Below are positions 26,109-35,350 of a DNA stretch of 64,000 nt, in pieces. Every line of letters starts with the position of its first letter. Positions within the stretch are counted from its first letter, which is position 1. The notes beneath the pieces were generated by a model. The model saw nothing but the letters and a program-made list of their open reading frames with translations, had not been told where the DNA came from and did no database searches. The position numbers were made by a program, and so were the translations under genes. This DNA comes from Soonwooa buanensis (GTDB taxonomy: Bacteria; Bacteroidota; Bacteroidia; Flavobacteriales; Weeksellaceae), in assembly GCF_900167905.1 (NCBI RefSeq), contig NZ_FUYZ01000001.1, forward strand, positions 434,001 through 498,000, read 5' to 3'.

Positions 26109-28247
26109 TTAAGGAAATTGAAATGCTGTAGTATAATCATCTTTTAAAATGATGAAAGCTTCAAACTTTTTACCGTTTTTACTTTGAATATTTTTGATAA
26201 GTGGTGTTTTTCCTTTTATTAATAGGGAAGTGATATGATCAATGCTGAGCTGTACGCCGCATATTATTCGGAATAAGATCCATTGGCATTGTTCATCGGG
26301 GCATTTGACAATTTTGTCTTTAATGATGAGATTATGTTGCTGGCATTTGGGACATTTGAGTTCTGGAATGTTTTCTTGTGGAATGTTGAGTAATAAGAGT
26401 TCTTGGGTGATTTCTGCTGTGTAGTTTTTGATGCCAGTGATGAACAGTTTTGAATCGAGTTCTTTTGTTTCAATTCGGTGGAGTGTCATCTCCCACTCTG
26501 CCGTCATCTGGACATTGGCAATCTTTTGGTCTTTGATGAGATCATAGACCTTTTCGCCTTTTTCCGTTGGGATCAGTGATTTGCTTTTTCTGATGATGTA
26601 GTTTCTTGCGATCAAGGTTTCAATAATGGAGGCTCTGGTAGCAGGTGTACCAATACCGATGTTGGCTAAAGCTTTTTGCTGTTCTTGATCGTCGATCTGT
26701 CTGCCTGCATTTTCCATAGCTGATAAAAGGTCGGCTTCGGTGTAGAGTTTTGGAGGGCTGGTCAGTTTTTCTGGGAGGTTGGCTGATGAGATTTTAAGCT
26801 CATTGCCTTTTTTGAATTCTGGGAGTTCAATGATATTGGATTCTTGCGAACTGTTATTGTAGCTTTTGCTAGTACTGCTTTTGTCATTGCTGTTGCTATC
26901 TTGGTTTGTACTGGCTTCATCAGACAATAGACCTTTGATGGCTCGCCATCCTTTGTGGAGTATCTTGGAACCTTTGATACTGAATTCATAATGATGGACT
27001 TTGATGGTGATGTGTGTAAGTTGTTTAGAGCAGTGTTCTGAAAGAGATTCAAGCAGGCGGTAAACGATCATGTCGTAAATCGCTTTTTCACTGGCGGTTA
27101 AAGCGGATGGTATTTTGGTAGTGGGCAATAATCCGTGATGGTCTGTGACCTTCAGATCATTGACAATGCGTTTATTGAAATTGCCGAACTTGAGTGTTAA
27201 TATCGCTGGTTTGAAAGAATTGGTTTGATTGAGTATTCTTATGAGTTCGGGGATTTCTGGCCAAAGGTCTTCAGGAATATACTTGCTACCGGTTCGGGGA
27301 TAGGTAATGAATTTCTTTTCATACAGGCTTTGTGCAGTTTGTAAAATTTCATCTGCTGATAAACCCAGCTTTCGGTTGGCTTCTTTCTGTAGTTCTGTTA
27401 AATCGAACAGTAATGGAGACTGTTCTTTAACATTGTTAATAGAGACCTTTTCTACACTGGCTCTACCCTCCCGCTCTATGGCTTTTAAAATCTGCTCTGC
27501 CTGTTTTTTGTCTTCCCATTGTTGGTTGGAAACGCTGGTGAAATTTAAATAATCCTTGCGATGCTGTAATTGGATCTGCCAGTATTTCTTTTGTTTAAAA
27601 TTTTTGTTCTCCTGAAATCTTTTGCAGATCAAAGCTAATGTTAGGGTCTGTACTCTTCCCAGGCTATACACATCGTTGTCCGCTGCAAGACATAATGCTT
27701 GGGTAGCATTGATGCCCACCAGCCAGTCTGCTTCGCTTCTGGCTCTTGCAGCATCATAAAGTCCATCGAAATCTGAACTGGGTTTAAGATTGTTAAATCC
27801 ATTCTGTATGGCTTTTTCTGTGAGTGAACTGATCCAGAGTCTTTCAAATGGTTTATTACATTGGAGGTAGTCATAGATATAGCGGAAGATCAGCTCGCCT
27901 TCTCTTCCTGCATCTGTCGCAGCGATAATACTTGTGCATTGACTGAAGATATTTTTAATGATCTTAAGCTGCTTTAAGGCAGAAAGGGCTGGCTCGTAGT
28001 TTTTTGATTTGGTTGGTTTCGTCTTTCTTGGAGTGAGAATGAAAGGATCGGGAAAGATAGGCAGAGAGGCTTTGTCAAAGCCTCTTATGCCATAATCTTC
28101 CGGCATTCCCAAGGATACCAAATGACCTAATGCCCAGGTCACGCAGTATCCGTTTCCTTCAAAGTAGCCGTCTTTTCTGTTGTTAGCATTGAGTATTTGG
28201 GCAATTTCTCTGGCAACACTCGGTTTTTCTGCAATGATGGCTTTCAT
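26109..28247 (-). CDS. topB: type IA DNA topoisomerase (topoisomerase III)
   Basis: A 712-residue enzyme that relaxes and decatenates DNA. The Toprim domain starts at MKAIIAEKPSVAREIA and contains ATDAGREGELIF. The catalytic tyrosine is in YPRTGSKYIPEDLW. The C-terminal part has a zinc-ribbon-like CPKC/CPDEQCQW pattern. This type is carried by Bacteroidota conjugative elements as well as chromosomes; the neighbouring DUF3945-type and HTH genes favour the element version. It is full length. Confidence 0.95.
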   Translation of the reverse strand: MKAIIAEKPSVAREIAQILNANNRKDGYFEGNGYCVTWALGHLVSLGMPEDYGIRGFDKASLPIFPDPFILTPRKTKPTKSKNYEPALSALKQLKIIKNIFSQCTSIIAATDAGREGELIFRYIYDYLQCNKPFERLWISSLTEKAIQNGFNNLKPSSDFDGLYDAARARSEADWLVGINATQALCLAADNDVYSLGRVQTLTLALICKRFQENKNFKQKKYWQIQLQHRKDYLNFTSVSNQQWEDKKQAEQILKAIEREGRASVEKVSINNVKEQSPLLFDLTELQKEANRKLGLSADEILQTAQSLYEKKFITYPRTGSKYIPEDLWPEIPELIRILNQTNSFKPAILTLKFGNFNKRIVNDLKVTDHHGLLPTTKIPSALTASEKAIYDMIVYRLLESLSEHCSKQLTHITIKVHHYEFSIKGSKILHKGWRAIKGLLSDEASTNQDSNSNDKSSTSKSYNNSSQESNIIELPEFKKGNELKISSANLPEKLTSPPKLYTEADLLSAMENAGRQIDDQEQQKALANIGIGTPATRASIIETLIARNYIIRKSKSLIPTEKGEKVYDLIKDQKIANVQMTAEWEMTLHRIETKELDSKLFITGIKNYTAEITQELLLLNIPQENIPELKCPKCQQHNLIIKDKIVKCPDEQCQWILFRIICGVQLSIDHITSLLIKGKTPLIKNIQSKNGKKFEAFIILKDDYTTAFQFP

Positions 28248-28323
28248 AGATTATGGATTTTATGGTGGTTATGGTTGATTTATACTTGATAGACTGAAGA
28301 TTCTGTATTGAATGGGTTTTCAA

Positions 28324-29790
28324 TTACATTTTTCTTCCTCTTGATCTAGCAGGTTTTTTCTGCTGCTCCTGTTGTTGTTTGTTGGCAGCTTCCTGCTGTT
28401 TGGATTGAAGCGGTTCTTTGATGTTCTTTGTCGCTTCGTTTGTTTTACCATCCGTGTTCACCGCCGTTTGGGTTTTATGGGATTCTGAGGGCTGAGCTTT
28501 TTCCCTGAGCATATTAGGATTGGTAAATGAGAAGTCGGTCTTGGATGTTTCCTTGTTGAAAGTAATATAGCCTTTGTATTCTTTGCCTTTACTGTCAACA
28601 AGACCGCTGACATAGACCGTCTCTCCTGCCTTGAATTTTTCATACTGCTTTTCATCAAGTTCTTTGTCCCTGAAAACTCTTGGAGGCTCAGTATTTTTAT
28701 TTTGGTTTTGATCATAGTTTTGGTTTTGCTGATCGCTATCTTTTTGAGACTGGCTTTGCTGATTCTTTTGACTGTTATCAAATATAAATTCGACATAGCG
28801 TTTATCTGCATTGAACTGCACGGTAGCATCGAAGAAAGTTCCTTTTGTAGAAGTCATCCCTTCCAAATAAAGAGGCTTGCCTTCCAATAGGGTTTGTTTT
28901 TGATGCTCATCTAATTTGATTCCTTTGATCTCGTCAGGGATCTTCATATACTCTGCCCTGTAAGCAACCAGTTCATTGGTCAGGCGGTCACGGCTGATAA
29001 TCGAAGGAATGATTTCATCGGTCTTGGGATTGACCAGATCAACAACTCTTCCCATATTGCCGTTCTCCATCAGGTTCTTTTTGTCTTCTTCACTGAACTC
29101 GTGGCCTAAGAACTTAAGGTTGAGATTGGGTTCTCTGCGGATGCCGTGAAGCTTGATGCCGATATCACCTGTATCGCCTTCCTGTAAAGATAATCTGACA
29201 TCCATCTTGCTGACGGCAGCGCCGAGATTGATGGTGATGGGAATTAAGGTATTGGTCTTGTAGCCTCTGAGCAGAGGATCCATAGCATTCATCTTTTCAA
29301 GCTTTTCCTGCGTAAGCCCGAATTTTTCCATGGTTTTCCAGTCGATCTGTTCGGGCTGGAAACGGTATTCCTGATGTTCTGTGTTGTTTTCCATTGTTTT
29401 CTGATTTTTTAATGGGTTGTTATTTTTAGGTAAAATTTCATACTCCTTGAGTTGTCCTTTTTCTTCAGGTGACGCCTGGTTGACATACTGCTGAAGGTCT
29501 TTGGCGGTATCGACAGCATCATACTGCGAAACTTTAAAGAAATTGAAATGCGTCGGGTTTTTAAGCTGACGGTAAAAGTTGGAAAAGAAATTGGAGAAGA
29601 CGTCCCCGTGCTTATCGACCCTGATGAGCTGGTCATTGTCTTTCTTGTTTTCCGGAGGAACTCTTTGCAGGTTTCCTTCCTTATCAATTCCTTTCACCAG
29701 CTCGATCCTGTTATTATGGATATTCAAAACCAAAAGGGTATCTGCTGCCGGTTCGATTTCATTGGTATTATTGGGTTGGTTATCTCCCAT
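28324..29790 (-). CDS. DUF3945/DUF4099-type conjugative element protein
   Basis: A 488-residue protein typical of Bacteroidota integrated elements. After an N-terminal LLVLNIHNNRIELVKGID block comes a helical region (YDAVDTAKDLQQYVNQASPE), then DUF4099/DUF3945-like repeats, each with an ELDEHQKQTLLEGKPLYLEG-like or ELDEKQYEKFKAGETVYVSG-like pattern. The tail is low-complexity, rich in Q, N and K. The molecular function is unknown. It precedes topB by 76 bases and is probably cotranscribed with it. Confidence 0.8.
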   Translation of the reverse strand: MGDNQPNNTNEIEPAADTLLVLNIHNNRIELVKGIDKEGNLQRVPPENKKDNDQLIRVDKHGDVFSNFFSNFYRQLKNPTHFNFFKVSQYDAVDTAKDLQQYVNQASPEEKGQLKEYEILPKNNNPLKNQKTMENNTEHQEYRFQPEQIDWKTMEKFGLTQEKLEKMNAMDPLLRGYKTNTLIPITINLGAAVSKMDVRLSLQEGDTGDIGIKLHGIRREPNLNLKFLGHEFSEEDKKNLMENGNMGRVVDLVNPKTDEIIPSIISRDRLTNELVAYRAEYMKIPDEIKGIKLDEHQKQTLLEGKPLYLEGMTSTKGTFFDATVQFNADKRYVEFIFDNSQKNQQSQSQKDSDQQNQNYDQNQNKNTEPPRVFRDKELDEKQYEKFKAGETVYVSGLVDSKGKEYKGYITFNKETSKTDFSFTNPNMLREKAQPSESHKTQTAVNTDGKTNEATKNIKEPLQSKQQEAANKQQQEQQKKPARSRGRKM

Positions 29791-29881
29791 CGCTGATAAT
29801 TTTAACAGGACGAAGATAGACGGGCTTGTTTTTAACCAATAGAAATAAGAAAGGTGTCGGTTGATTTGGCCGTCTGTGTCT

Positions 29882-30172
29882 TTATGTCTTCTTTGAATTC
29901 AGGCTGTTCCTGATCAACTGGTGGACATCGGACAGCTTGTAGTAAAGTTTGCCGCTGATGGTATAATACGGAAGCTTTTTATCAGTACGGTAGCGCTGCA
30001 AAGACCTTGAACTGATTTTCAGGAGCTGCAATACATCTTGGTTGTCGAGCAGCTGCTCGCCGTCGATTTCTATAAATCTGGACTGTTTTGTTACGATGTG
30101 TTCCTTGAGGATGTCGAATCGTTCCATGATTCTTTCCATCCATGCCATAAATTCTGTTCTCTCGATATTCAT
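29882..30172 (-). CDS. HTH_17-type DNA-binding protein
   Basis: A 96-residue protein. The first 45 residues form a helix with MAWMERIMERFDILK. The HTH_17 domain follows (LLDNQDVLQLLKISSRSLQR, then YRTDKKLPYYTISGKLYYKL). Such small excisionase-like regulators accompany Bacteroidota mobile elements. It is the first gene of the minus-strand group with the DUF3945-type gene and topB, 91 bases upstream of the former. Confidence 0.85.
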   Translation of the reverse strand: MNIERTEFMAWMERIMERFDILKEHIVTKQSRFIEIDGEQLLDNQDVLQLLKISSRSLQRYRTDKKLPYYTISGKLYYKLSDVHQLIRNSLNSKKT

Positions 30173-30413
30173 AACCGTGATTTTAAATGTTAAAATGAAG
30201 TGAACAGCTGATCAGCTTTATTGGGGTAAAGTTGAAGATTGGAGTTGAGATAAAATCACTACTTTTTCGTAGTACCGAAAAAACTATGGTTTAATTTAAG
30301 CAAGCAATATCGAATTTAGTGATTATTAAAGATGCTATTAAGCCTGCTTGACAATTTGAAAATAACTAAATTTGCCACTTCTATCAGATTTGAGATAGCA
30401 GGAAATAGGAGCA
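30173..30413. promoter_or_regulatory. intergenic region with palindromes at the element border
   Basis: Holds a perfect 12-base palindrome AGCTGATCAGCT at 30206-30217, a possible operator for the HTH gene. At 30258-30282 two overlapping hairpins compete for the same bases: ACTAC/GTAGT and TTTTTCG/CGAAAAA. The change from element genes to chromosomal genes happens here, so an attachment site is possible, but no direct repeat proves it. Confidence 0.35.
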
Positions 30414-31289
30414 ATGAAGAAATTTGAAATAAAGAAAAACATAAAGAAGCAAGATGATAAAAATTTATCTTTTCGAGTTTTTGATTTGACGGAAGAAAAT
30501 TTGAAAGATTATTTCAAGCCCCATAAAAAAGACCATTTTTTTATTATTGTGATTCAAAAAGGAACTTTACAACTCCATATTGAAGACAAAATCCATTATT
30601 TAAAGGCAGAGAAAATTTCTGTGGTTTTCCCTGAGCAGGTTCACTTTATTTCAGATTTAAGCTCAGATTTAAAAGGGAAAATTATTTTATTTGAGGAAAT
30701 ATTATTCTGTTCTGATATTCTGAAAAATGAATTGAGTGCTTACAATGTTAATCTTTCGACTCAGCTTAATTGTACAATTTTATCTTCCGAAGATTTCGAA
30801 CAAAGCTTGAATGCCATCAAAATTATCAAAGGAATTTATGAATATCCAAGCTTGATTAAAAAAGAGCAAGCAAGATTTCAAATCAAGATTTTTCTATTAG
30901 GTTTGATAGAATCTATTCACGGCTTGCATCCTATTTTACATAAAGAAACGGTTGACAAACCCATTTATGTTCGGTTTAAAAAATTGTTAAATGAACATTA
31001 TAAACAATACCGTACCGTTCAGTATTATGCCAAAGAATTAGCCATTACCACGAAAAAATTAAACTCAATTACTAAAAAACATTGTGGAGAAACAGCAATC
31101 CAGGCTATTCATAACCGAATTTTAATTGAAATCAAACGTCAACTGATGTTTTCTGACCTCTCACATAAGGAAATTGCTTTCGACTTAGGTTTCAATTCAC
31201 CATCTGCACTCAATAAATTTGTAAAAGCAAAATTGAAAGAAACACCAACCGAACTTCAGCAGGAACTGGCACAAATGTATAACGCATAG
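30414..31289 (+). CDS. AraC-family transcriptional regulator
   Basis: 291 residues. The N-terminal two-thirds form a cupin-type sensing domain (HFFIIVIQKGTLQLHIEDK). The C-terminal HTH_18 spans about residues 190-285, with VQYYAKELAITTKKLNSITK and HKEIAFDLGFNSPSALNKFV. It stands 66 bases upstream of an iron-containing alcohol dehydrogenase on the same strand, in the way YqhC stands next to YqhD in enterobacteria. It may therefore activate that gene in response to aldehydes; this is inference. Confidence 0.88.
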   Translation: MKKFEIKKNIKKQDDKNLSFRVFDLTEENLKDYFKPHKKDHFFIIVIQKGTLQLHIEDKIHYLKAEKISVVFPEQVHFISDLSSDLKGKIILFEEILFCSDILKNELSAYNVNLSTQLNCTILSSEDFEQSLNAIKIIKGIYEYPSLIKKEQARFQIKIFLLGLIESIHGLHPILHKETVDKPIYVRFKKLLNEHYKQYRTVQYYAKELAITTKKLNSITKKHCGETAIQAIHNRILIEIKRQLMFSDLSHKEIAFDLGFNSPSALNKFVKAKLKETPTELQQELAQMYNA

Positions 31290-31324
31290 TCTTGTTTGTA
31301 TAACATCGTCGGATTTTTCTAATT

Positions 31325-31332
31325 TAATTTTG
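31325..31332 (+). promoter_or_regulatory. -7 box for the alcohol dehydrogenase gene
   Basis: TAATTTTG matches TAnnTTTG and places a transcription start near 31339, about 17 bases before the ATG at 31356. No clear -33 box was found at the right distance, which fits an activator-dependent promoter. Confidence 0.45.
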
Positions 31333-31355
31333 TCACATTAAAATTTAAATAAAAA

Positions 31356-32522
31356 ATGAGCAAATTATTTATTGCAGGAGAAGTTTTCCACGGAGCGGGA
31401 ACTCTTTCCGAATTGGCAAATATCAAAGGGACAAAAGCGGTAATCGTAACAGGCGGAAGCTCGATGAGAAAGAGCGGAACATTGGATAAAGCGGTTGCTT
31501 ACCTTACTGAAGCGGGAATCGAAACTCAGATTTTCGAAGGTGTGGAAGAAGATCCGTCATCTGCAACTTGCATGAAAGGTGCTGAAATGATTCAAAATTT
31601 CCAACCGGACTGGATTATCGGTTTAGGAGGTTGTTCAGCGATTGATGCTGCAAAAATCATGTGGGTTTTCTATGAATATCCTGATGCGGATTTCGATGCA
31701 ATGATCAAACCTTTCACTGTTCCGGTTTTAAGAAACAAAGCGAAATTTATCGCTATCCCTTCTACCAGCGGAACTGGAACTGAAACTACGGGTCTAGCGG
31801 TAATTACAGACAGAGAAAAAGGGGTAAAATATCCTATCGTTTCTTACGAATTAACTCCGGATATCGCAATTGTTGATGGTGAAATCTGTGCTTCAATGCC
31901 GGCTCACGTGACTTCAAACACCGGTCTTGATGCTTTGACACACTGTGTGGAAGCTTACGTTTCCAATATCGATAACAATATCGCTGATGCTCTTTCTAAA
32001 GGAGGTTTGGAGATTGTTTTTGATAATTTGAAAGAAGCGGTAGAAAATCCTAATAATATTGTGGCTCGTCAGAATATGCATGATGCTTCATTTATGGCAG
32101 GTTTGGCGTTCAACAATGCTTGGTTGGGAATTGTTCACTCTTTGTCTCATCAGGTTGGTGCTTTGTATGGAATTCCTCACGGAGCTTCTAATGCCATTTT
32201 CCTTCCGAATGTGATTCGTTATAATGCTCAAGCAACAAACCGTTTTCCTGATTTAGCAAGAGTAATCGGTAAAGAAACGGCTGAGGATTTAGCTCAGGCT
32301 ATTGAGACCTTACGTTCTGAAGTTAACAATCAATCAGCGATCAAAGAATTTGGAATTTCAAGAGAAGATTGGGATAAAAACCTTGATTATATCGCCAACA
32401 ATGCTTTGGTAGATCCTTGTACAGGTTTCAACCCAAGAGTTCCTTCTTTGGAAGAGTTGAAAGCTATTTACAATGCTTGTTATGAAGGTCTTGTGTATGC
32501 TGAGAAAGTTATTGCGGAGTAA
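31356..32522 (+). CDS. iron-containing alcohol dehydrogenase
   Basis: A group III (Fe-ADH) enzyme of 388 residues that interconverts alcohols and aldehydes with NAD(P)H. The nucleotide-binding block is IGLGGCSAIDAAK. The metal ligands are in GLDALTHCVEAYVS, HSLSHQVGALYGIPHGASNA and neighbouring blocks. Substrate range cannot be told from sequence. A strong bidirectional terminator follows at once. The AraC gene just upstream is the likely regulator. Confidence 0.93.
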   Translation: MSKLFIAGEVFHGAGTLSELANIKGTKAVIVTGGSSMRKSGTLDKAVAYLTEAGIETQIFEGVEEDPSSATCMKGAEMIQNFQPDWIIGLGGCSAIDAAKIMWVFYEYPDADFDAMIKPFTVPVLRNKAKFIAIPSTSGTGTETTGLAVITDREKGVKYPIVSYELTPDIAIVDGEICASMPAHVTSNTGLDALTHCVEAYVSNIDNNIADALSKGGLEIVFDNLKEAVENPNNIVARQNMHDASFMAGLAFNNAWLGIVHSLSHQVGALYGIPHGASNAIFLPNVIRYNAQATNRFPDLARVIGKETAEDLAQAIETLRSEVNNQSAIKEFGISREDWDKNLDYIANNALVDPCTGFNPRVPSLEELKAIYNACYEGLVYAEKVIAE

Positions 32523-32542
32523 TGAATATGGAAATTATAACT

Positions 32543-32588
32543 TCAACTAAAAAAGGAAGCTATTGTTAGCTTCCTTTTTTAGTTGAAA
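32543..32588. terminator. bidirectional terminator between the ADH and alkB genes
   Basis: Perfect 21-base arms with a TTGT loop, with AAAAAAGGAAGC facing GCTTCCTTTTTT. It serves the plus-strand dehydrogenase (stop at 32522) and the minus-strand alkB-like gene (stop at 32602). Confidence 0.9.
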
Positions 32589-32601
32589 TATTCAGTATTA
32601 A

Positions 32602-33213
32602 TTACCTGTTTAAAATTAACCGAAAGGTAAGATTGATCCTTTCCTTCATAGCTATTATGGATTTAGCAATCCGGTGTTCCCAGTTTTCCTGTAAATCACC
32701 TTTCATAATGAGTAATGAACCGTGAGGAAGCGGTAAGCTGTATTTGCTTTGATGGTGATCTTTCTTTCTGAAGTCAAAGTTTCGGGTCTGTCCAAGACTT
32801 ATAGATGCAATCACAGGGCATTTGCCGTATCGGCTTTCTTTGTCTCTGTGCCAGGCAACGGAGTCATTATTATCACGATACAGGTTTAACAAAACACCAT
32901 TGAACTTATACCCAAATTCTTTTTCTATCCTTTCTTTTAAAGCATAAAGCTCGGGAGTCCAAGGATTAGTACCTGAAACATTTCCATCTAAATCGTAAGA
33001 GCTATCATTCCCTCCATACCAGGCAGTAAGGCGGGGTGTTACAACTGTTTTGTCATACATCTTTTGGGTACGCTGTTCCCAAGGTGCTGTTTTCAGCAAA
33101 ATATCTTTAAGTTCATCAGCTTCTTTGCTGCTCAGGAAATTTTCCCTGTATTCCAAAAGGTCTTTTGGAAATTCATAAAATTCTTCCGCATCAAATAAAC
33201 TCAGCTGACCCAT
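32602..33213 (-). CDS. AlkB-like 2-oxoglutarate/Fe(II) dioxygenase
   Basis: A 203-residue DNA/RNA demethylase of the AlkB family that reverses alkylation damage. Visible blocks are TPRLTAWYGG, LLNLYRDNNDSVAWHRDKE with the HxD iron ligands, SISLGQTRNFDFR, and WEHRIAKS with the distal His, followed by RINLTFR with the 2-oxoglutarate arginine. It stands upstream of a damage-type S24 repressor on the same strand, which fits a repair role. Confidence 0.92.
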   Translation of the reverse strand: MGQLSLFDAEEFYEFPKDLLEYRENFLSSKEADELKDILLKTAPWEQRTQKMYDKTVVTPRLTAWYGGNDSSYDLDGNVSGTNPWTPELYALKERIEKEFGYKFNGVLLNLYRDNNDSVAWHRDKESRYGKCPVIASISLGQTRNFDFRKKDHHQSKYSLPLPHGSLLIMKGDLQENWEHRIAKSIIAMKERINLTFRLILNR

Positions 33214-33235
33214 TGTAGTTTTCTGTTAAAATATT

Positions 33236-33312
33236 TATATTTGATTTGTCCTGTTTATACAGGATTTTTTTCATCATTTGTGTTTTTGCTTCCCTTCGGG
33301 GAAGTTTTTTTA
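33236..33312 (+). ncRNA. possible short plus-strand RNA with two terminator-like hairpins
   Basis: TATATTTG at 33236-33243 matches the Bacteroidota -7 box on the plus strand. It is followed by two hairpins, each with a plus-strand T-run: CCTG-TTTATA-CAGG then ATTTTTTT (33250-33272), and CTTCCC-TTCG-GGGAAG then TTTTTTT (33289-33312). Both neighbours are on the minus strand, so the T-runs do not serve them. A transcript of about 60 bases is the simplest reading, but there is no expression evidence. Confidence 0.3.
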
Positions 33313-33359
33313 TGAAGTAGCTTTAAGAAGCTTTATTTCTAAACTTCATTCAAATGAAC

Positions 33360-34136
33360 TCAATCCTTATCCCCCATTTTTTCTTTGATCTGTTTGATAT
33401 CGGTCTTAATCTCTGTCATAAGGTTTTGAATATTACGTTCTGCAAATTCATCAGCTCCATATTCTATGGTATTGATACTACAGGCAAATTGCCAGATCTC
33501 TTTAATTTCAGATAATGGAATTTTATAGGGCTCATAAAATTGATTATCCGACTTAACCCATATGCTGTCTGCTTCATGAAACTGGAATCTTTTGTAACTG
33601 ATTCCATCATTGGTGGTAATGAAAATATAAGTCCTGTCTGTTTTCAGGTCAGAAAGATTTTCTACATATTTTCCAACAATATAAGTTCCATTCTTATAGG
33701 GTGGCATAGAATCTCCTTCAGCTGGAAAAGCCCTGAACTTCCCTCCTTTTAAGAAGGGTAAGGATATGGTTTCAAGATTTTCTATATATTCCGGATCACC
33801 ATAACCGTTTAAGTATCCCATAGAAGCCTTTTGTGGAATAATCTCAATCTGATCGTTTCCATCCTGATCAACCCTGATAGGCAGAACAATCCTGTTATCC
33901 GGAAGTTCCATAATCTCATCAATCGAATATTTGCTGACGTTAATGGTCAGAAGCAAATCGATACTGATATTGTAATATTTTGAAATCTTCACCAAGAGAT
34001 CAAGCGGCGGTGCTGAGGCATCATCCTCATATTTACCGTATCTGCCTCTGGTGATTAAGAGATCATCAGCAACTTTCTGTTGTGAAAGATTAAGCTTACC
34101 TCTCAAATACCGCATGTTTTCTGATAAAATTGACAT
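33360..34136 (-). CDS. LexA-like XRE/S24 repressor
   Basis: A 258-residue protein with an N-terminal XRE HTH (residues about 5-65, LSQQKVADDLLITRGRYGKY) and a C-terminal S24 peptidase fold. The serine is in FPAEGDSMPPYKNG and the lysine in DGISYKRF. A candidate self-cleavage region is KASMGYLNGYG. It is divergent from dinB-dnaE with a perfect palindrome covering its own start codon, so it probably represses both directions until DNA damage triggers cleavage. The usual LexA winged helix is replaced by an XRE domain, as is typical for Bacteroidota. Confidence 0.9.
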   Translation of the reverse strand: MSILSENMRYLRGKLNLSQQKVADDLLITRGRYGKYEDDASAPPLDLLVKISKYYNISIDLLLTINVSKYSIDEIMELPDNRIVLPIRVDQDGNDQIEIIPQKASMGYLNGYGDPEYIENLETISLPFLKGGKFRAFPAEGDSMPPYKNGTYIVGKYVENLSDLKTDRTYIFITTNDGISYKRFQFHEADSIWVKSDNQFYEPYKIPLSEIKEIWQFACSINTIEYGADEFAERNIQNLMTEIKTDIKQIKEKMGDKD

Positions 34137-34192
34137 TGCTATAAATTATAGCAACAAATATACAAGTTTTGCTACAAATCGTAATAATTTTG
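34136..34192. promoter_or_regulatory. divergent promoter-operator of the S24 repressor and dinB
   Basis: A perfect 19-base palindrome TTGCTATAAATTATAGCAA lies at 34136-34154 and reaches the repressor's ATG. A weaker relative, TTGCTACAAATCGTAATAA, lies at 34169-34187 on the dinB side. The minus -7 box TATATTTG (34155-34162) adjoins the palindrome and the plus -7 box TAATTTTG is at 34185-34192. The layout fits one repressor controlling both transcripts. Confidence 0.75.
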
Positions 34193-34196
34193 TCAA

Positions 34197-35342
34197 ATGG
34201 AACGAGCGATTGCACATATGGATTTGGATACCTTCTTTGTTTCCTGTGAACGGCTGAGAGACTCTGTACTTGAGAAACAGCCTGTTATCATAGGCGGTGG
34301 AGATCGTGGTGTGGTGGCATCTTGCTCGTATGAAGCTAGGAAATTCGGGGTTCGCTCTGCGATGCCTTTAAGAATGGCTTTGCGATTATGTCCCGAAGCG
34401 CAGGTTATCAAAGGTGATATGGAGTATTATTCCAAAATGTCACATTTGGTGACTGAAATCATTCAGGAAAAAGTTCCTGTTATGGAAAAAGCAAGCGTAG
34501 ACGAGTTCTATCTTGATCTGTCGGGAATGGACAAATTTTTCGGCTGCTATCAATGGACATCAGAAATTGCTGAAACGGTAAAGAAAAAAACAGGTCTGCC
34601 TATTAGTTTTGCCTTGTCTACCAATAAAACAGTTTCAAAGATTGGAACCGGAGAGGCAAAGCCATCCGGTAAATTAGAATTGAAACCGCTCGCAATACAG
34701 CCTTTTTTAAATCCTTTATCCGTCAGAAAGATTCCTATGGTTGGTGATGTCACTTTTGAACTGCTTTCAAGATTAGGGATAAGAAAGATTGAAACATTGT
34801 CTCAAATGCCAGTGGATGTTCTACAGGAATTAATTGGAAAAAATGGAACTGAATTATGGAAAAAAGCCAATGGAATTGACCTGACTCCTGTCGTTCAGTA
34901 TTCCGAACGTAAATCAATATCAACTGAAACGACTTTTGCTGAAGATACTATCGATATTCCTAATATCAGGAGTATTCTTTCCGGAATGGTCGAACAGTTA
35001 TGCTACCAGTTAAGACAGGAAAAATGGCTTACCTCAACAGTTTCTGTTAGAATCCGATATGCCAACTTTGATACAGAGACCAAACAATGTAAGGTTGCTT
35101 ATACCTCGGCAGACCATACCTTGCTGAAATATATTCTGGAACTCTTCAAGAAAGTTTATACCCGAAGAATGAGAATTCGATTAGTAGGTGTCAAGTTTAC
35201 AGGACTGGTTCATGGCAATCACCAGATGAATCTCTTTGAAGACACCGAAGAGCTGATCTCATTATATCAGACCATGGATAAAATGAAAGACCGTTTTGGT
35301 GCTAAAAGCCTCGGAAGGGCTTCCGGTTTTTTAACTCAATAA
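34197..35342 (+). CDS. dinB: DNA polymerase IV (Y-family)
   Basis: A 381-residue translesion polymerase. The catalytic carboxylates are in MDLDTFFVSCERL (residues 6-18) and KASVDEFYLDLSG. Palm, thumb and little-finger domains are complete. A clamp-binding type motif QMNLFED lies near the C-terminus. It starts five bases after a -7 box, so the message may be leaderless. It is eight bases upstream of a dnaE-type gene, with which it forms a damage-inducible pair. Confidence 0.94.
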   Translation: MERAIAHMDLDTFFVSCERLRDSVLEKQPVIIGGGDRGVVASCSYEARKFGVRSAMPLRMALRLCPEAQVIKGDMEYYSKMSHLVTEIIQEKVPVMEKASVDEFYLDLSGMDKFFGCYQWTSEIAETVKKKTGLPISFALSTNKTVSKIGTGEAKPSGKLELKPLAIQPFLNPLSVRKIPMVGDVTFELLSRLGIRKIETLSQMPVDVLQELIGKNGTELWKKANGIDLTPVVQYSERKSISTETTFAEDTIDIPNIRSILSGMVEQLCYQLRQEKWLTSTVSVRIRYANFDTETKQCKVAYTSADHTLLKYILELFKKVYTRRMRIRLVGVKFTGLVHGNHQMNLFEDTEELISLYQTMDKMKDRFGAKSLGRASGFLTQ

Positions 35343-35350
35343 ATAAAATT

